The notes under the pieces are model-generated. The model saw nothing but the letters and a program-made list of their open reading frames with translations, was not told the origin of the DNA and made no database searches. A stretch of 64,000 bases of DNA from Streptococcus mitis (GTDB lineage Bacteria; Bacillota; Bacilli; Lactobacillales; Streptococcaceae). Location: positions 1 to 64,000 of the forward strand of contig NZ_RJOB01000005.1 in assembly GCF_003943935.1 (NCBI RefSeq), written 5' to 3'. Positions within the stretch are counted from its first letter, which is position 1; the number at the start of each line of letters is the position of its first letter. Below are positions 23,641 to 33,239 of the stretch, in pieces. A program made the translations under genes and the position numbers.

Positions 23641-23672
23641 AAAAAGCAAGGAATTCGGGTTCCTTGCTTTTT
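23641..23672. terminator. Bidirectional terminator after lrgB and the split ABC exporter
   Basis: AAAAAGCAAGGA / TCCTTGCTTTTT stem with 8 bp loop; A run on one side, T run on the other. Confidence 0.8.
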
Positions 23673-23693
23673 AAAATCGTATGTTATAGACTA

Positions 23694-25242
23694 TTACTTT
23701 TCTTTGCTTAAATGAATGACTTGGTCATAGTGTTTTAAGTCTTCTTCCGTGTAGTGGTGAATGACTTCAATGACTGTCTGAGGTAGGGAGAAGAGCAAGT
23801 CACTGATCTTTCTGCTATTTTCCGAGTCAAGATTGGCCTTAATCTCGTCTGCTAGGATGAGTTGGCTATTATGGTAGAGAGCGCGAGCGATTTCTAGGCG
23901 TTGTTTCTCGCCACCAGACAGACTATCATTGCTGAGCGTTCTATTTTTCAAATGATCTAATCCCGTTTTTTTGAGGATGTAAGTTAAACGTTCCTCCTTT
24001 TTATCCAGTCCCAGAAGGATATTGTCTTCCAGAGATAGCGTGTCAAAGTAATGGCTATCTTGGAGAATATAGGAACTAATACTTGTGATTTCTTGACGTG
24101 ACAGGTTCTGACCAGCAAAGCTAATCTGTCCACTTGTCGGTGTCTCTTCTCCATGAATGATATTGAGCAGGGTTGTCTTTCCAGAGCCACTTTCCCCGAT
24201 AATGGCGATTTTTTCTCCTTGCTTGATGTGTATGGAAATCGGAGACAGGAGGATATTCCCATCTTTTTCTAGGGAGATGCTGTTAAGCTGGATAGGGAAA
24301 ATGTTTTCTATGCTTCTAGGCGAGATGGAGTCAGACTGACCCAAAAGTTTTTGGTATTTGTTGAGAAGAGTTCGAGTCGCTTTTCGGGTGTTGGTAAAAT
24401 AAGCCAACTCTTGGAATTGATAGCCGATATTATGGGAAACTAGATAGATGGCCACAAAACTCGCCGCGTCTAAATAATTATAGTAGGTCATAAAGCCACC
24501 GATGACGATTGGTGTGACAGAACAAAAGGCATCGATGCTATTGATAAAGAGACTGTTTAAAGTTCGTTGTTTTTCATAGTTGATTTCGGCATCTAGACTG
24601 GTTTGTAATTGCTTTTGATAACGAGAAAAAAAGTAGTCTTGCCCCTGATAATGGCGAATTTGTTGGCTACCACCAATAAAATTTGTCAAGCTTGCTAAGT
24701 AGCTCTGGTTAACAGTGGACCGCTTTTCAGAAAGTGAATCCAAACGCTTGGATCCAATAGCACTGCAGAGTACAGGAAAGGAGTAGAAGAGGATGAAAAT
24801 CAAACCCAAGTAAAAATTGGTCCATAGGGCATAGAGAATGGACACAGTTGTGAAGCCAAGAGAAGAAATGATGATGACCGTTGGCTCAATATAGCTTTCT
24901 TCTAGTTGCTTGACGTCGTTTTCTAGGTCAGACAAAGATATCCTTTTCATCAATCTCATAACTGTTTAAAAATCGCTTGAAAATAGCACTCTTGATTCCA
25001 TATTTGAAGTCAGTAATCAAACGGGCGTAGTAATAGCGTTTCCCAGCCAAACCTAGTAAGAGGATGAGATTACCAAGGATTCCTAGAATCAATACTTTCC
25101 AAAGAATGCCTAGCTCTTGATTGGTAAAACTAGCAACAATATTTTGAACAAGAGCTGGCGTGATAATCGCTTCAAGCCAAGTAATGGCAATAGAAAAGAA
25201 GTAAAGTACAAGGTGCTTTTTAGTAACAAATCTTCTAACCAT
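23694..25242 (-). pseudogene. ABC exporter (permease plus ATPase), split by a frameshift
   Basis: Two leftward frames belong together: 104 residues from ATG 25242 (two membrane helices, ending ...YEIDEKDIFV) and 421 residues to 23694 that continue with SDLENDVKQLEESYIEPT. They overlap at 24928-24959. The junction reads ATCTTTGTCTGA; one T fewer would give D-I-L-S-D-L-E and restore a single protein of about 515 residues. The second part has more membrane helices, Walker A GESGSGKTT, signature LSGGEKQRLEIARAL and Walker B LILADE, so the ATPase itself is complete. As it stands the transporter cannot be made as one chain. No adjacent partner or bacteriocin gene reveals its cargo. Confidence 0.8.
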
Positions 25243-25342
25243 AAAGAGTTGCCCTCCTTATCGATATACATGGAATCAGTTTTTAAATTATTATACTCCT
25301 TTTTATCAAATACCTCATATAGAAATGGAAGTCATAAGGACG

Positions 25343-25376
25343 TAAAAAAGCCTAGCGAGTTATTGTCGCTAGACTT
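25343..25376 (-). terminator. Terminator after the ABC-2 permease gene
   Basis: CTAGCGAC...AACTCGCTAG stem followed by GCTTTTTT on the minus strand, separating the ABC-2 operon from the split exporter. Confidence 0.75.
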
Positions 25377-25381
25377 TAAAA

Positions 25382-26146
25382 CTATTGCAAATTAACCTTG
25401 TTTTTCAAGATGTGGTAAGTTCCTAGATAGTAGATGGCTATAAGAATAACTTCTTCCAGAATAGTCATGATAATGCCCATTTGGAACTGATCAGCTCCTC
25501 CTGTGGTTGATGGGAAGTAGAAACCAGGGTTAGAACGATAGAAGATTTCTATGATTCCAACGACGATTTGGATACCAATGTAGGCTACAATTGACAGTGC
25601 GGTACGGTATTCATTGAAAAGCTGTCCAATGGAAATAGCCAAGTAGATGCAGAGAATTCCAGAAATGGTATTTAGTAGGAAGGATACACCCATAAGAGAG
25701 AGTTGAGGAAGGTGTGTTTCTATAAACGGAATCAAGTCAGAAGTTGCAAACCAATCTGGAGCTGTAAGGGTCAGAACAATAAAAGCACTTAGAGCTAGTA
25801 CAGCAGTGCTGACAATAGACCAAATAAAGGCACCGATTAGTTTGGCTGTGATGATATGGTGTTCAGAAACTGGCAAGGTCAAAGTCAGATAGCCTTGTCG
25901 GTCATAGACACTACCTTTGAAGCGTTTAATAATCAAGAAGATAGTTGAAATCGCAAGTGTAAGCATCAAGCCACCAAAGACAGTAGCTAGAAGAACAAGT
26001 ATAACAGATAGATTTTTTTCAGGTAGTTTGATTAAGGATTGTGTCTGAATTCCAATAAGAACAGAGAGGAAGATAACAGCACCATAAAGAGCTAAATACC
26101 ACTTGTTAACATTTTTAAATTCGTAGCGAACTAAATTCCAAAACAT
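25382..26146 (-). CDS. ABC-2 type transporter permease
   Basis: A protein of 254 residues with six membrane helices, spaced in pairs (about 17-35, 50-75, 100-130, 145-175, 190-205, 225-245). It forms the membrane half of a two-gene ABC-2 exporter with the ATPase encoded 15 bp upstream. The operon, headed by a YtrA-type GntR regulator, resembles ytr operons that respond to cell-wall antibiotics. Substrate unknown. Confidence 0.8.
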   Translation of the reverse strand: MFWNLVRYEFKNVNKWYLALYGAVIFLSVLIGIQTQSLIKLPEKNLSVILVLLATVFGGLMLTLAISTIFLIIKRFKGSVYDRQGYLTLTLPVSEHHIITAKLIGAFIWSIVSTAVLALSAFIVLTLTAPDWFATSDLIPFIETHLPQLSLMGVSFLLNTISGILCIYLAISIGQLFNEYRTALSIVAYIGIQIVVGIIEIFYRSNPGFYFPSTTGGADQFQMGIIMTILEEVILIAIYYLGTYHILKNKVNLQ

Positions 26147-26161
26147 AATAATCTCCTTTGC

Positions 26162-26857
26162 TTAGGCTTTAAATTCCTGACGGAAGAGTTGGTCAATGGA
26201 TTCACCTGACTCATAGCGAATATCATCTACATTTCCTTGACGGACGACTTTTCCATCTTTGAGGAAGACAATTTCATCCAAGATTGGCTCGATATCAGAA
26301 ATCAAGTGAGTAGAAATCAAAACGGTAGAAGTTGGTGAGTAGTTATTGATAATGGTATTGAGGATATACTCACGGGCTGCTGGGTCCACCCCACCAATGG
26401 GTTCGTCTAGAACGTAGAGACTAGCATCACGGCTCATAACCAAAATCAGTTGTACCTTTTCCTTGTTTCCTTTTGACAGTTTCTTTAAGCGACTATTTTC
26501 ATCAATACCCAGGTCTGCAAGTAGATGATGGGCGCGTTCAAGATTGAAATCTTTATAGAAGGTCTTGAAGTAGGTTAGGGCTTCTTTGACCTTCATTTGT
26601 TCATTGAGATAGGTCGTATCAGGTAAATAAGCTACGATAGCCTTGGTTGCTGGGCTTGGGTCCATATCGTTGATAAGGACGCGTCCTTGATCTGGTTGCA
26701 AGAGGCCATTGATTAGTTTAATCAAGGTTGTTTTTCCTGAACCGTTTGGACCAAGGAGACCAACAATTTTTCCAGCTGGAATGTCAAGAGAAACATTTTC
26801 AAGGGCTGGGGTTGCTCCATAAGATTTGGATACATTTTCAAATGCTAGTAATGACAT
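26162..26857 (-). CDS. ABC transporter ATP-binding protein
   Basis: A protein of 231 residues with Walker A GPNGSGKTT (about 34-42), the Q-loop, signature LSKGNKEKVQLILVMSR in place of LSGGQ, Walker B SLYVLDEPIGG and H-loop STHLIS. The K-G-N signature variant is usual for the YtrB-like branch. It powers the permease encoded just downstream, and its start is 4 bp from the end of the GntR regulator gene, indicating tight co-expression. Confidence 0.9.
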   Translation of the reverse strand: MSLLAFENVSKSYGATPALENVSLDIPAGKIVGLLGPNGSGKTTLIKLINGLLQPDQGRVLINDMDPSPATKAIVAYLPDTTYLNEQMKVKEALTYFKTFYKDFNLERAHHLLADLGIDENSRLKKLSKGNKEKVQLILVMSRDASLYVLDEPIGGVDPAAREYILNTIINNYSPTSTVLISTHLISDIEPILDEIVFLKDGKVVRQGNVDDIRYESGESIDQLFRQEFKA

Positions 26858-26861
26858 AGGC

Positions 26862-27227
26862 TTAAACTCCTTTAATATAATCGCCGACTACGCCTGGTAG
26901 TTCTTCTTTTTCATAGCCAAAATGGGTCATGGAGGAAACGAAGTGTTCCAATTCTTCTTCTGATAATTGTTTGCGCGATTGGGCGATTAGCTCCTTATCC
27001 TCAGTCACAAATCGTCCAGTTGTGCGCTTGCTGTAGACAAATCCTTCTCGTTCGAGGTCTGACAAGGCTCTTTGGATGGTGTTTGGATTGACACCAGCCT
27101 CGCTAGCTAGCTCTCGCACGGTTGGAAGTTGTTGATTGGGTTCCAGTGTATGGGAAACAATCTGAAGCTTGATTTTCTCCATAATCTGTAAATAGATGGG
27201 TTTTTTGTTGTCAAATGTCCAGGACAT
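26862..27227 (-). CDS. GntR family regulator, YtrA subfamily
   Basis: A protein of 121 residues: winged helix at 8-75 (VRELASEAGVNPNTIQRALS is the recognition helix) and a short C-terminal dimer helix pair, the small effector part that defines the YtrA subfamily. It heads the operon with the ABC-2 ATPase and permease and likely represses it. The ATG at 27227 is preceded by aaaggagacc. Confidence 0.9.
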   Translation of the reverse strand: MSWTFDNKKPIYLQIMEKIKLQIVSHTLEPNQQLPTVRELASEAGVNPNTIQRALSDLEREGFVYSKRTTGRFVTEDKELIAQSRKQLSEEELEHFVSSMTHFGYEKEELPGVVGDYIKGV

Positions 27228-27333
27228 CTTGGTCTCCTTTCTTCTATCCTTTTGTCTTAATTAAATAATACAACAAAACAAAAAACTTGTCAAGCAAAAA
27301 GAAGAATTGTTTTGGGAATCGCTTAAAAAATGG

Positions 27334-27339
27334 TATAAT
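27334..27339 (+). promoter_or_regulatory. Extended -10 promoter of the nrdR-dnaB-dnaI operon
   Basis: TGG-TATAAT 28 bp before nrdR. The ribosome site ataaggaggg follows at 27352-27361. Confidence 0.7.
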
Positions 27340-27366
27340 GAAAAGAAAACGATAAGGAGGGAAAGG

Positions 27367-27840
27367 ATGCGTTGTCCAAAATGTGGGGCTACCAAGTCAA
27401 GTGTTATCGATAGTCGCCAAGCAGAAGAAGGGAACACCATTCGTAGAAGACGTGAGTGCGATGAATGCCAGCACCGTTTTACAACCTACGAACGGGTAGA
27501 AGAAAGAACCTTAGTGGTTGTTAAAAAAGATGGCACGCGGGAACAATTCTCCAGAGATAAAATCTTTAATGGAATTATCCGCTCAGCCCAGAAACGTCCT
27601 GTGTCAAGTGATGAAATCAACATGGTAGTCAATCGTATCGAACAGAAACTCCGTAGTCGAAATGAAAATGAAATTCAAAGTGAGGACATTGGTTCACTCG
27701 TTATGGAGGAGTTGGCTGAGTTAGATGAGATTACCTATGTACGTTTTGCCAGTGTTTATCGTAGTTTTAAGGATGTTAGTGAGCTAGAGAGCCTGCTCCA
27801 ACAAATCACCCAGTCCTCTAAAAAGAAAAAGGAAAGATAA
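27367..27840 (+). CDS. nrdR: Transcriptional repressor NrdR
   Basis: A protein of 157 residues from ATG 27367 ([20 protein letters not shown]), with aaggagg just upstream; a longer frame begins in the promoter. The N-terminal zinc ribbon has CPKC and CDEC pairs, followed by an ATP-cone domain (residues about 49-139). NrdR senses dATP/ATP and represses ribonucleotide reductase genes. The gene abuts dnaB (stop and start adjacent), linking nucleotide supply control to replication initiation. Confidence 0.95.
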   Translation: MRCPKCGATKSSVIDSRQAEEGNTIRRRRECDECQHRFTTYERVEERTLVVVKKDGTREQFSRDKIFNGIIRSAQKRPVSSDEINMVVNRIEQKLRSRNENEIQSEDIGSLVMEELAELDEITYVRFASVYRSFKDVSELESLLQQITQSSKKKKER

Positions 27841-29010
27841 ATGAAGCCAATTGACCGTTTTTCTTATCTAAAGAATAATCGGGTGTCGCAAGATACCTCA
27901 TCTCTGGTACAGTGCTACCTCCCGATTATCGGTCAGGAGGCACTGAGCCTTTATCTTTATACGATTAGTTTTTGGGATAATGGTAGAAAGGAATACCTCT
28001 TTTCAAGCATTCTCAACCATCTTAACTTTGGAATGGATAGATTGATAAAAGCCCTGAAAATCTTATCTGCTTTCAAACTCTTGACCCTCTATCAAAAGGG
28101 TGATACCTATCAGATAGTTATCCATGCTCCTCTATCTAGTCAGGACTTCTTGGAGCATCCTGTTTATCGCAGACTTTTGGAGAAGAAGATTGGTGATGCA
28201 GCTGTGGAGGATTTGAAAGTTGAGAGTGCTGAGGGAGAAGAAATACCTGTCTCACTCAATCAAGTCTTTCCAGACTTGGCAGAACTGGGAAGTCAAGAAG
28301 ACCTTGGTCTCAAGAAGAAAGTGGCCAACGATTTTGACTTGGACCATTTTCGTCAGCTTATGTCTCGAGATGGGCTTCGTTTTGCGGATGAGCAGTCCGA
28401 TGTCTTAAACCTCTTTGCTATTGCTGAGGAGAAGAAATGGACTTGGTTTGAAACTTATCAATTGGCCAAGTCAACAGCTGTTTCCCAGGTTATTTCAACC
28501 AAACGCATGCGTGAAAAAATTGCTCAAAAACCTGTTTCCTCTGACTTTAGTCCTAAGGAAGCAACCATTATCAAAGAAGCCAAAAGTAAAACTGCCCTGC
28601 AGTTCTTGGCAGAAATCAAGCAAACACGCAAGGGAACCATTACCCAAACAGAAAGAGATCTCTTGCAACAGATGGCTGGCTTGGGCTTGCTGGACGAAGT
28701 CATTAATATCATTCTCTTGTTGACCTTTAACAAGGTAGATTCGGCAAACATCAATGAGAAATATGCCATGAAGGTAGCTAATGACTATGCCTATCAAAAG
28801 GTTCATTCGGCAGAAGAGGCAGTCTTGCGCATCCGTGAGCGAGGACAGAAGAATCAGGCTCAAAAAAGCAGCAAACCCAGTCCTACCAAGTCCAATGTAC
28901 CTAAGTGGAGCAATCCAAATTATAAGAATGAAACCAGCGAGGAAACTCGTCTGGAACTAGAACGTAAGAAACAAGAACTATTAGCTCGATTAGAAAAAGG
29001 AGGAGATTAG
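27841..29010 (+). CDS. dnaB: Replication initiation and membrane attachment protein DnaB (helicase loader)
   Basis: A protein of 389 residues, of the Firmicute DnaB/DnaD family: the DnaB N-terminal winged helix region (residues about 5-110), a second DnaD-like domain near residues 260-340 (TERDLLQQMAGLGLLDEVIN), and a charged C-terminal tail (SKPSPTKSNVPKWSN). It helps load the replicative helicase with DnaD and DnaI. Not to be confused with the E. coli DnaB helicase. It is followed directly by dnaI with no gap, and preceded by nrdR. Confidence 0.9.
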   Translation: MKPIDRFSYLKNNRVSQDTSSLVQCYLPIIGQEALSLYLYTISFWDNGRKEYLFSSILNHLNFGMDRLIKALKILSAFKLLTLYQKGDTYQIVIHAPLSSQDFLEHPVYRRLLEKKIGDAAVEDLKVESAEGEEIPVSLNQVFPDLAELGSQEDLGLKKKVANDFDLDHFRQLMSRDGLRFADEQSDVLNLFAIAEEKKWTWFETYQLAKSTAVSQVISTKRMREKIAQKPVSSDFSPKEATIIKEAKSKTALQFLAEIKQTRKGTITQTERDLLQQMAGLGLLDEVINIILLLTFNKVDSANINEKYAMKVANDYAYQKVHSAEEAVLRIRERGQKNQAQKSSKPSPTKSNVPKWSNPNYKNETSEETRLELERKKQELLARLEKGGD

Positions 29011-29907
29011 ATGGAAAGTGTCGGAGACGTACTCAAACGTCAACCCAGCCGTTTTCATTATCAAGATTTGGTCCAGAAAATCATGAAGGACCCTGATGTT
29101 GCGGCCTTTATCCAGCAAGAATCCTTGACTCCAGAGGAATTGAATCGCAGTATCTCCAAGTTTAATCAGTACATCACCGAGCGTGACAAATTTCTCCGTG
29201 GGGATACGGATTATATTGCCAAAGGATACAAGCCGATTTTGGTTATGAATCATGGCTATGCGGACGTTTCTTACGAAGAAACTCCTGAACTAATCGCGGC
29301 TGAAAAAGAAGCGGCTATTAAGAACCGGCTCAAGTTAATCAATCTACCAGCCAGTCTAAAGCAAGCTAGTTTAGCTCAAGTAGACTTGGATGATTTGGGT
29401 CGCTTGCCAGTTTTTGAAAAGCTATTAGCCTTCGTGGAGCAATATCCAGCTATTCGAAAAGGTCTGTACTTGTATGGAGACTTTGGTGTGGGAAAAAGTT
29501 TCATGGTGGCTGCCTTGGCTCATGATTTATCAGAAAAACGTGGTGTTTCATCAACTCTCCTCCACTATCCTAGCTTTGTCATTGATGTCAAAAATGCTAT
29601 CGGTGATGGTAATGTCAAGACCTTGGTAGATGAGATTAAATTGTCTGAAGTCCTGATTTTAGATGATATTGGTGCCGAGCAATCAACAGCTTGGGTACGT
29701 GATGAAATCCTGCAGGTCATTCTCCAATATCGGATGCAGGAAAATTTACCGACCTTTTTCACATCTAACTTCAACTTTGAAGATTTGGAGCTGCATTTCG
29801 CTAAAGGGAAGCATGGAAATGACGAAACCTGGGAAGCCAGACGCGTCATGGAACGCATCCGTTATTTGGCTGAGGAGACTCGTTTAGAAGGAGTAAACCG
29901 TCGATGA
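29011..29907 (+). CDS. dnaI: Primosomal protein DnaI (helicase loader ATPase)
   Basis: A protein of 298 residues with the DnaI N-terminal domain (1-90), then the AAA+ part with Walker A YGDFGVGKSF (about 155-163), Walker B LILDDIGAEQ and sensor TSNFNFEDL. It holds the replicative helicase ring open for loading. The gene begins right after the dnaB stop and overlaps the next gene by 4 bp (ATGA). Confidence 0.95.
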   Translation: MESVGDVLKRQPSRFHYQDLVQKIMKDPDVAAFIQQESLTPEELNRSISKFNQYITERDKFLRGDTDYIAKGYKPILVMNHGYADVSYEETPELIAAEKEAAIKNRLKLINLPASLKQASLAQVDLDDLGRLPVFEKLLAFVEQYPAIRKGLYLYGDFGVGKSFMVAALAHDLSEKRGVSSTLLHYPSFVIDVKNAIGDGNVKTLVDEIKLSEVLILDDIGAEQSTAWVRDEILQVILQYRMQENLPTFFTSNFNFEDLELHFAKGKHGNDETWEARRVMERIRYLAEETRLEGVNRR

Positions 29908-30617
29908 CAGAAACAATCAAATTAATGAAGGCTCATACTTCAGTGCGCAGATTTAAGGAGCAAGCCCTTCCTCAGGAATACTTGACCGAAATCCTGACAG
30001 CAGCCCAGATGGCCTCGTCTTGGAAGAATTTTCAATCTTACTCTGTGATTGTAGTCCGAAGTCAAGAAAAGAAAGATGCCTTGTATGAATTGGTGCCTCA
30101 AGAAGCCATTCGCCAGTCAGCTGTTTTCCTTCTCTTTGTCGGAGATTTAAACCGAGCAGAAAAGGGAGCCCAGCTTCATACTGATACTTTCCAACCTCAA
30201 GGTGTAGAAGGTCTCTTGATTAGTTCGGTTGATGCAGCTCTTGCTGGTCAAAATGCCCTGTTGGCAGCTGAAAGCTTGGGTTATGGTGGTGTCATCATTG
30301 GCTTGGTTCGTTACAAGTCAGAAGAAGTAGCAGAGCTCTTTAACCTGCCTGACTACACCTATCCTGTCTTTGGGATGGCACTGGGACTACCGAATGAAGA
30401 ACATGAAGTCAAACCTCGCTTGCCATTGAATCAGGTGGTGTTTGAGGAAGAATACCAAGAACAGTCAACTGAGGCAATCCAAGCTTATGACCGTGTACAG
30501 GCGGACTATGCTGGAGCACGTGCGACCACAAGCTGGAGCCAGCGTCTAGCAGAACAGTTTGGGCAAGCTGAACCAAGCTCAACTAGAAAAAATCTTGAAC
30601 AGAAGAAGTTATTGTAG
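29904..30617 (+). CDS. NADPH-dependent nitroreductase family oxidoreductase
   Basis: A protein of 237 residues of the NfsA/FRP-like flavin nitroreductase group: HTSVRRFKEQALP at the N-terminus, AAQMASSWKNFQSYSVIVV, the FMN motif GYGGVIIGLVR, and the long C-terminal arm (NQVVFEEEYQE...TTSWSQRLAEQFG). Such enzymes reduce nitroaromatics, quinones or flavins. Its start overlaps the dnaI stop (ATGA), so it is translationally coupled, although it has no known role in replication. Der follows after 13 bp. Confidence 0.9.
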   Translation: MTETIKLMKAHTSVRRFKEQALPQEYLTEILTAAQMASSWKNFQSYSVIVVRSQEKKDALYELVPQEAIRQSAVFLLFVGDLNRAEKGAQLHTDTFQPQGVEGLLISSVDAALAGQNALLAAESLGYGGVIIGLVRYKSEEVAELFNLPDYTYPVFGMALGLPNEEHEVKPRLPLNQVVFEEEYQEQSTEAIQAYDRVQADYAGARATTSWSQRLAEQFGQAEPSSTRKNLEQKKLL

Positions 30618-30630
30618 AAAGTGAGAAATT

Positions 30631-31941
30631 ATGGCCCTACCAACTATTGCCATTGTAGGACGTCCCAATGTTGGGAAATCAACCCTATTTAATCGGATCG
30701 CTGGTGAGCGAATCTCTATTGTAGAAGATGTCGAAGGAGTGACACGTGACCGTATCTATGCAACGGGTGAGTGGCTCAATCGTTCCTTTAGTATGATTGA
30801 TACAGGGGGAATCGACGACGTCGATGCTCCTTTCATGGAACAAATCAAGCACCAGGCAGAAATTGCCATGGAAGAAGCAGATGTTATCGTCTTTGTCGTG
30901 TCTGGTAAGGAAGGAATTACCGATGCAGACGAATACGTAGCCCGTAAGCTTTATAAGACCCACAAACCAGTTATCCTCGCAGTTAACAAGGTGGACAACC
31001 CTGAGATGCGAAATGATATCTATGATTTCTATGCCCTCGGTTTGGGTGAACCACTACCAATCTCATCTGTCCATGGTATCGGTACAGGGGATGTGCTAGA
31101 CGCCATCGTAGAAAATCTTCCAAATGAATATGAAGAAGAAAATCCAGATGTGATTAAGTTTAGCTTGATTGGTCGTCCCAACGTTGGAAAATCAAGCTTG
31201 ATTAACGCTATCTTGGGAGAAGACCGTGTCATTGCCAGTCCCGTTGCTGGAACAACTCGTGACGCCATTGATACCCACTTTACAGATACAGATGGTCAAG
31301 AGTTTACCATGATTGATACGGCTGGTATGCGTAAGTCTGGTAAGGTTTATGAAAATACCGAGAAATATTCTGTCATGCGTGCCATGCGTGCTATTGACCG
31401 TTCAGATGTGGTCTTAATGGTCATCAATGCGGAAGAAGGCATCCGTGAATACGACAAGCGTATCGCAGGATTTGCCCATGAAGCTGGTAAAGGAATGATT
31501 ATCGTGGTCAACAAGTGGGATACACTTGAAAAAGACAACCACACTATGAAAAACTGGGAAGAAGATATCCGTGAGCAGTTCCAATACCTGCCTTACGCAC
31601 CGATTATCTTTGTATCCGCTTTGACCAAACAACGTCTCCACAAACTTCCTGAGATGATCAAGCAAATCAGTGAAAGTCAAAACACACGTATTCCATCAGC
31701 TGTCTTGAACGATGTGATTATGGATGCCATTGCCATCAACCCAACACCGACAGACAAAGGGAAACGCCTCAAGATTTTCTACGCGACCCAAGTGGCAACC
31801 AAACCACCAACCTTTGTCATCTTTGTCAACGAAGAAGAACTCATGCACTTTTCTTACCTGCGTTTCTTGGAAAATCAAATCCGCAAGGCCTTTGTCTTTG
31901 AAGGAACACCGATTCATCTCATCGCAAGAAAACGTAAATAA
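30631..31941 (+). CDS. der: Ribosome assembly GTPase Der (EngA)
   Basis: A protein of 436 residues with two tandem GTPase domains: [11 protein letters not shown] near residue 9 and [10 protein letters not shown] near residue 183, each with a DTGG or DTAG G3 and NKVD or NKWD G4 motif, and a KH-like RNA-binding C-terminus ending in an arginine/lysine tail. Essential for 50S subunit maturation. It closes the nrdR-dnaB-dnaI-nitroreductase run and ends in a strong terminator. Confidence 0.98.
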
Positions 31942-31949
31942 AAAAGTAT

Positions 31950-31978
31950 AATCTGGAATGACATTTCCAGATTTTTTT
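31950..31978 (+). terminator. Terminator after der
   Basis: AATCTGGAA-TGACA-TTCCAGATT stem followed by seven T. Confidence 0.85.
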
Positions 31979-32024
31979 GATAGAATGAAGTGGAAGAAAA
32001 CGCTATTAAAAGGAGGTGCCGCTG

Positions 32025-32360
32025 ATGAAACATTTGTTTAAATTGATAATCTTATTTCCCTGGTTTTACTTTTTCAGCTGGATTGAAAAGGCCGATAGAG
32101 ATAGTAAATTTTTCCCAATTTTTTACTATTTTTACTGGTTTTACATCCCCCTCTATGCTCTTTTTAGCCTTGCTTGGACAGTTGTTTCAGTTCTGTTTTT
32201 CAATATCGTCTTGAGAAATTTGACAGATATCAAGTTATGGGGCATTTGGTTTCTTTTTATTCTGCTAGCTATTGGTCTGAATAGGTTAACTTATTTCTGT
32301 TTCAAAAAAATGTTTCGCTTGAGACGGGAACTAGGGAAGTCTAAAGGCGGCAAGCATTGA
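32025..32360 (+). CDS. Small membrane protein (paralogue A)
   Basis: A protein of 111 residues from ATG 32025 (aaggaggtgccgctg upstream). It has three hydrophobic segments (about 1-18, 28-52, 66-85), many aromatic residues (FPIFYYFYWFYIP) and a basic C-terminus KKMFRLRRELGKSKGGK, giving a positively charged cytoplasmic tail. No family I recognise. The next frame is a close duplicate of it, ending in the same MFRLRRELG motif. Lies between der and secA. Confidence 0.7.
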   Translation: MKHLFKLIILFPWFYFFSWIEKADRDSKFFPIFYYFYWFYIPLYALFSLAWTVVSVLFFNIVLRNLTDIKLWGIWFLFILLAIGLNRLTYFCFKKMFRLRRELGKSKGGKH

Positions 32361-32428
32361 TTTATATTGGTAATATCATTTAATAGAACAAAACTAAAGA
32401 AAACAATTTCAAAGAGGAGGTGTCGATG

Positions 32429-32698
32429 ATGAAACTGTCGTTTAATTGGTTTCATTTGATACTCTTATTTCCTTGTTTATATTTTTTCTATTGGATAGAC
32501 AATGCTGACAGAAACAGTAAAATTTTCCCCATCTTCTACTATTTTTACTGGATTTATATTTCCCTTTTAGCTCTGTCTAGCTTGGATATGACAATTTTTT
32601 CATTCTTATTTTTCCCTTTTGTTCTAAATCATGAATCAGATGCTAGTGCTTGGGGTGTTTGGTTGCTTTTGATAGTCTTATCTCTAGGCAGTGACTGA
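32429..32698 (+). CDS. Small membrane protein (paralogue B), truncated by a stop codon
   Basis: A protein of 89 residues from ATG 32429 after a gaggaggtg site. The first 85 residues parallel paralogue A (FPIFYYFYWIYI against FPIFYYFYWFYIP). The frame stops at TGA 32696-32698, but reading on gives LDYIFFKNMFRLRRELG, the same C-terminus as in A, and the DNA homology continues for about 60 bp. So a nonsense mutation has removed the last membrane helix and the basic tail. Function unknown; likely a decaying duplicate. Confidence 0.65.
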   Translation: MKLSFNWFHLILLFPCLYFFYWIDNADRNSKIFPIFYYFYWIYISLLALSSLDMTIFSFLFFPFVLNHESDASAWGVWLLLIVLSLGSD

Positions 32699-32806
32699 TT
32701 AGACTATATCTTTTTCAAAAACATGTTTCGCTTGAGACGGGAACTAGGATAATCTAAAGGCGAAAGGAATTTATTTATATCGGTTTTTATTTATAGGAGG
32801 TAGCTT

Positions 32807-33094
32807 ATGGCACATCTAAAATCATTTATTACACGCTATTCTAAGGTCTATATTGGTTTAGTTCTGCTGATCTGGCTTGCTTTCTTCTTTCTTCCTTGGG
32901 ATAAAGAAGTTCTGGGAATATCTATCAATCTCTTCAGTATGCAGAAAGTCTTGCTAGTTTTTGGTGTTCTGTCCATTTTGATGGCCTTGCTATCCAAGAA
33001 AGTCAGTCTCTTTATTTTTGGACTTATCTGCTGTCTTTCTTTTTGGATAAATCTATTTATCCTATTTGCCATTTTGCCGATTTTTGGCAATTAA
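32807..33094 (+). CDS. Small membrane protein of unknown family
   Basis: A protein of 95 residues with three hydrophobic stretches (about 15-32, 45-62, 68-90) and basic ends (KSFITRYSK, SKKVS). It follows the two related genes and has a strong ribosome site (ataggaggtagctt). It is not obviously their homologue. A terminator ends the little cluster before secA. Function unknown. Confidence 0.65.
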   Translation: MAHLKSFITRYSKVYIGLVLLIWLAFFFLPWDKEVLGISINLFSMQKVLLVFGVLSILMALLSKKVSLFIFGLICCLSFWINLFILFAILPIFGN

Positions 33095-33111
33095 TCAGTC
33101 ATAAAAATCAG

Positions 33112-33142
33112 AGAGGTTAGCTTGGGAACTAGCCTCTTTTTC
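33112..33142 (+). terminator. Terminator before secA
   Basis: AGAGGTTAG-N8-CTAGCCTCT with T run. Confidence 0.75.
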
Positions 33143-33239
33143 CTTTTCAAAATGGGGATTCTTCCTTGAAAATAATCAGTAATTGTGCTAAAATTAAAAG
33201 AACATTCTAAAATATTCGGAATTTAAAGTAAGGAAAAAC

